Part shown: positions 63,392 to 64,000 of the stretch, in pieces
Numbering within the stretch: position 1 is the first letter of the stretch
Layout: each line of letters opens with the position of its first letter
Source: Phytopythium helicoides
Lineage: Eukaryota; Oomycota; Peronosporomycetes; Pythiales; Pythiaceae
Length of the DNA stretch: 64,000 nt
Assembly: GCA_024867545.1 (NCBI GenBank)
Contig: JANFNE010000035.1
Location: 396,001-460,000, forward strand
Direction of reading: 5' to 3'
Program-made: the position numbers and the translations under genes
The notes under the pieces: model-generated
Seen by the model: only the letters and a program-made list of their open reading frames with translations
Databases searched by the model: none
Told to the model about the DNA's origin: nothing

Positions 63392-63663
63392 AGCGAAACC
63401 TACTACAAACACTCACATTTTCAATCCAAATTTGACACACTCACACACACAAACAACACACAAACAACACACCACACGCACTAGACGCACACAAACAACA
63501 CTCCTTTCACAGATACGTGCGCTCCACAACTCACCAACCCACGAGACATCAACAGATTACACGTCCATTACTCGTTTTTTGTTATCTCTTCTTCTTCTTC
63601 TTCTTCGTCTACTACTTCTTTTTGGTTTTTGGGAATCTCTCTCTCTCTCTCTCTCTCTCTTTT

Positions 63664-63752
63664 GTTCCCGTTTTTGTTCCCGTTTTAGTTCCCGATTTTG
63701 CTCCCGTTTTAGTTCCCGATTTTGCTCCCGTTTTAGTTCCCGTTTTTGTTCC
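63664..63752 (+). repeat. 12-bp minisatellite, unit 2 (expanded)
   Basis: Same motif as unit 1 with an additional 24 bp (one more GTTCCCGATTTT plus GCTCCCGTTTTA pair), showing copy-number change between neighbouring units. Confidence 0.85.
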
Positions 63753-63920
63753 CTGCTCTAGTTTGTTCCTTGACGCATAGCAATCGGTCAAGCGTTGGGT
63801 GGTGTGTAGTAGTAATTAGTAGTAAAGCAACAACACAAACGACACAAAGCGAGTGAGCGAGCCGTGCAGTGTGTGAATGTAGGAGTGTGTGAACGTGGAT
63901 GTGCGCGCGCGTGATTGTAT

Positions 63921-63924
63921 AAAA
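63921..63924 (-). terminator. Probable RNA polymerase III terminator (TTTT), unit 3
   Basis: Same CTTTTATA context as in units 1 and 2, 58 nt after the 3' end of the third tRNA copy. Confidence 0.4.
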
Positions 63925-63981
63925 GGAAGTGAGTGAGTGTGTGTGTGTGTGGAGTGAGTGAATGTGTGAGTGAAATAATAT

Positions 63982-64000
63982 TGGACACACCGGGGATTGA
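63982..64000 (-). tRNA. tRNA-Ala(TGC), 3' end only (cut by window edge)
   Basis: The last 19 nt match the acceptor 3' strand and the start of the T-arm of the intact copy exactly. Whether the rest is intact or deleted as in the first copy cannot be seen. Confidence 0.85.

Larger units (their letters stand above)
62542..64000. repeat. Tandem array of tRNA-Ala units (about 0.61-0.66 kb each)
   Basis: Three tRNA copies start at 62706, 63320 and 63982 (plus coordinates), spaced 614 and 662 bp. Between them the same spacer recurs: CA-rich stretch, TTC repeats, (CT)n, 12-bp minisatellite, GAGC repeats, TATAAAAG, GT-rich stretch. Length differences come from the minisatellite, the GT tract and a deletion in the first tRNA. 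The array runs off the right window edge. Confidence 0.9.

Overview
The window looks like nuclear DNA of an oomycete, most likely Phytophthora or a close relative. Evidence: protein genes either lack introns or carry many short GT-AG introns (59-82 nt in the models rebuilt here); the families present (ankyrin-kinase genes, a compact HSF, PHO84-type transporters, a Fanzor relic, PIF/Harbinger debris) fit that group; and spacers hold decayed mobile elements. No bacterial-style operons are seen.

Region 1 (1-25591) is a tandem array of four paralogous genes. Each encodes an N-terminal ankyrin array, a kinase fold whose DFG Asp is Asn, a helical module, a second kinase with intact catalytic motifs, and a second helical module. 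Ankyrin number differs greatly: at least 29, about 45, 9 and about 10 repeats. Every unit also carries the same passengers: a broken + strand piece of a PHO84-type transporter after the kinase gene, and a decayed HSF gene on the - strand before the next kinase gene. The 3' scrap of a fifth kinase gene lies at about 25195-25290. Region 2 (25842-29155) has an intact HSF-type transcription factor (-), diverging from a ten-exon gene for a four-transmembrane protein with cytosolic ankyrin repeats. Region 3 (29642-31590) is a broken Fanzor (eukaryotic TnpB-like) gene. Region 4 (32193-40425) holds three tandem, intact phosphate:H+ symporter genes, all on -, with clusters of GAATCT/AGATTC palindromes upstream. 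Region 5 (42614-57352) has a truncated NMD3-like gene, a seven-exon gene for a 3454-residue chromatin protein (FYRN/FYRC, DDT, PDZ-like modules, two bromodomain-PHD pairs), a peroxisomal-type mitochondrial carrier family gene, and a PX-domain gene (-). Region 6 (57353-62500) is gene-poor, with gag-like, zinc-finger and Harbinger transposase relics. Region 7 (62542-64000) is a tandem array of units of about 0.61-0.66 kb, each with one tRNA-Ala(TGC) gene on the - strand; the first copy is broken by a 7-nt deletion and the third is cut by the window end.

The HSF and transporter pieces inside the kinase array match the intact HSF and transporter families found just downstream. The ancestral locus therefore probably had kinase, transporter and HSF genes side by side, and the whole block was amplified. 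A shared pathway for these genes is not shown by the sequence. Exon coordinates for split genes were worked out by hand from splice-site and frame agreement and have no transcript support.
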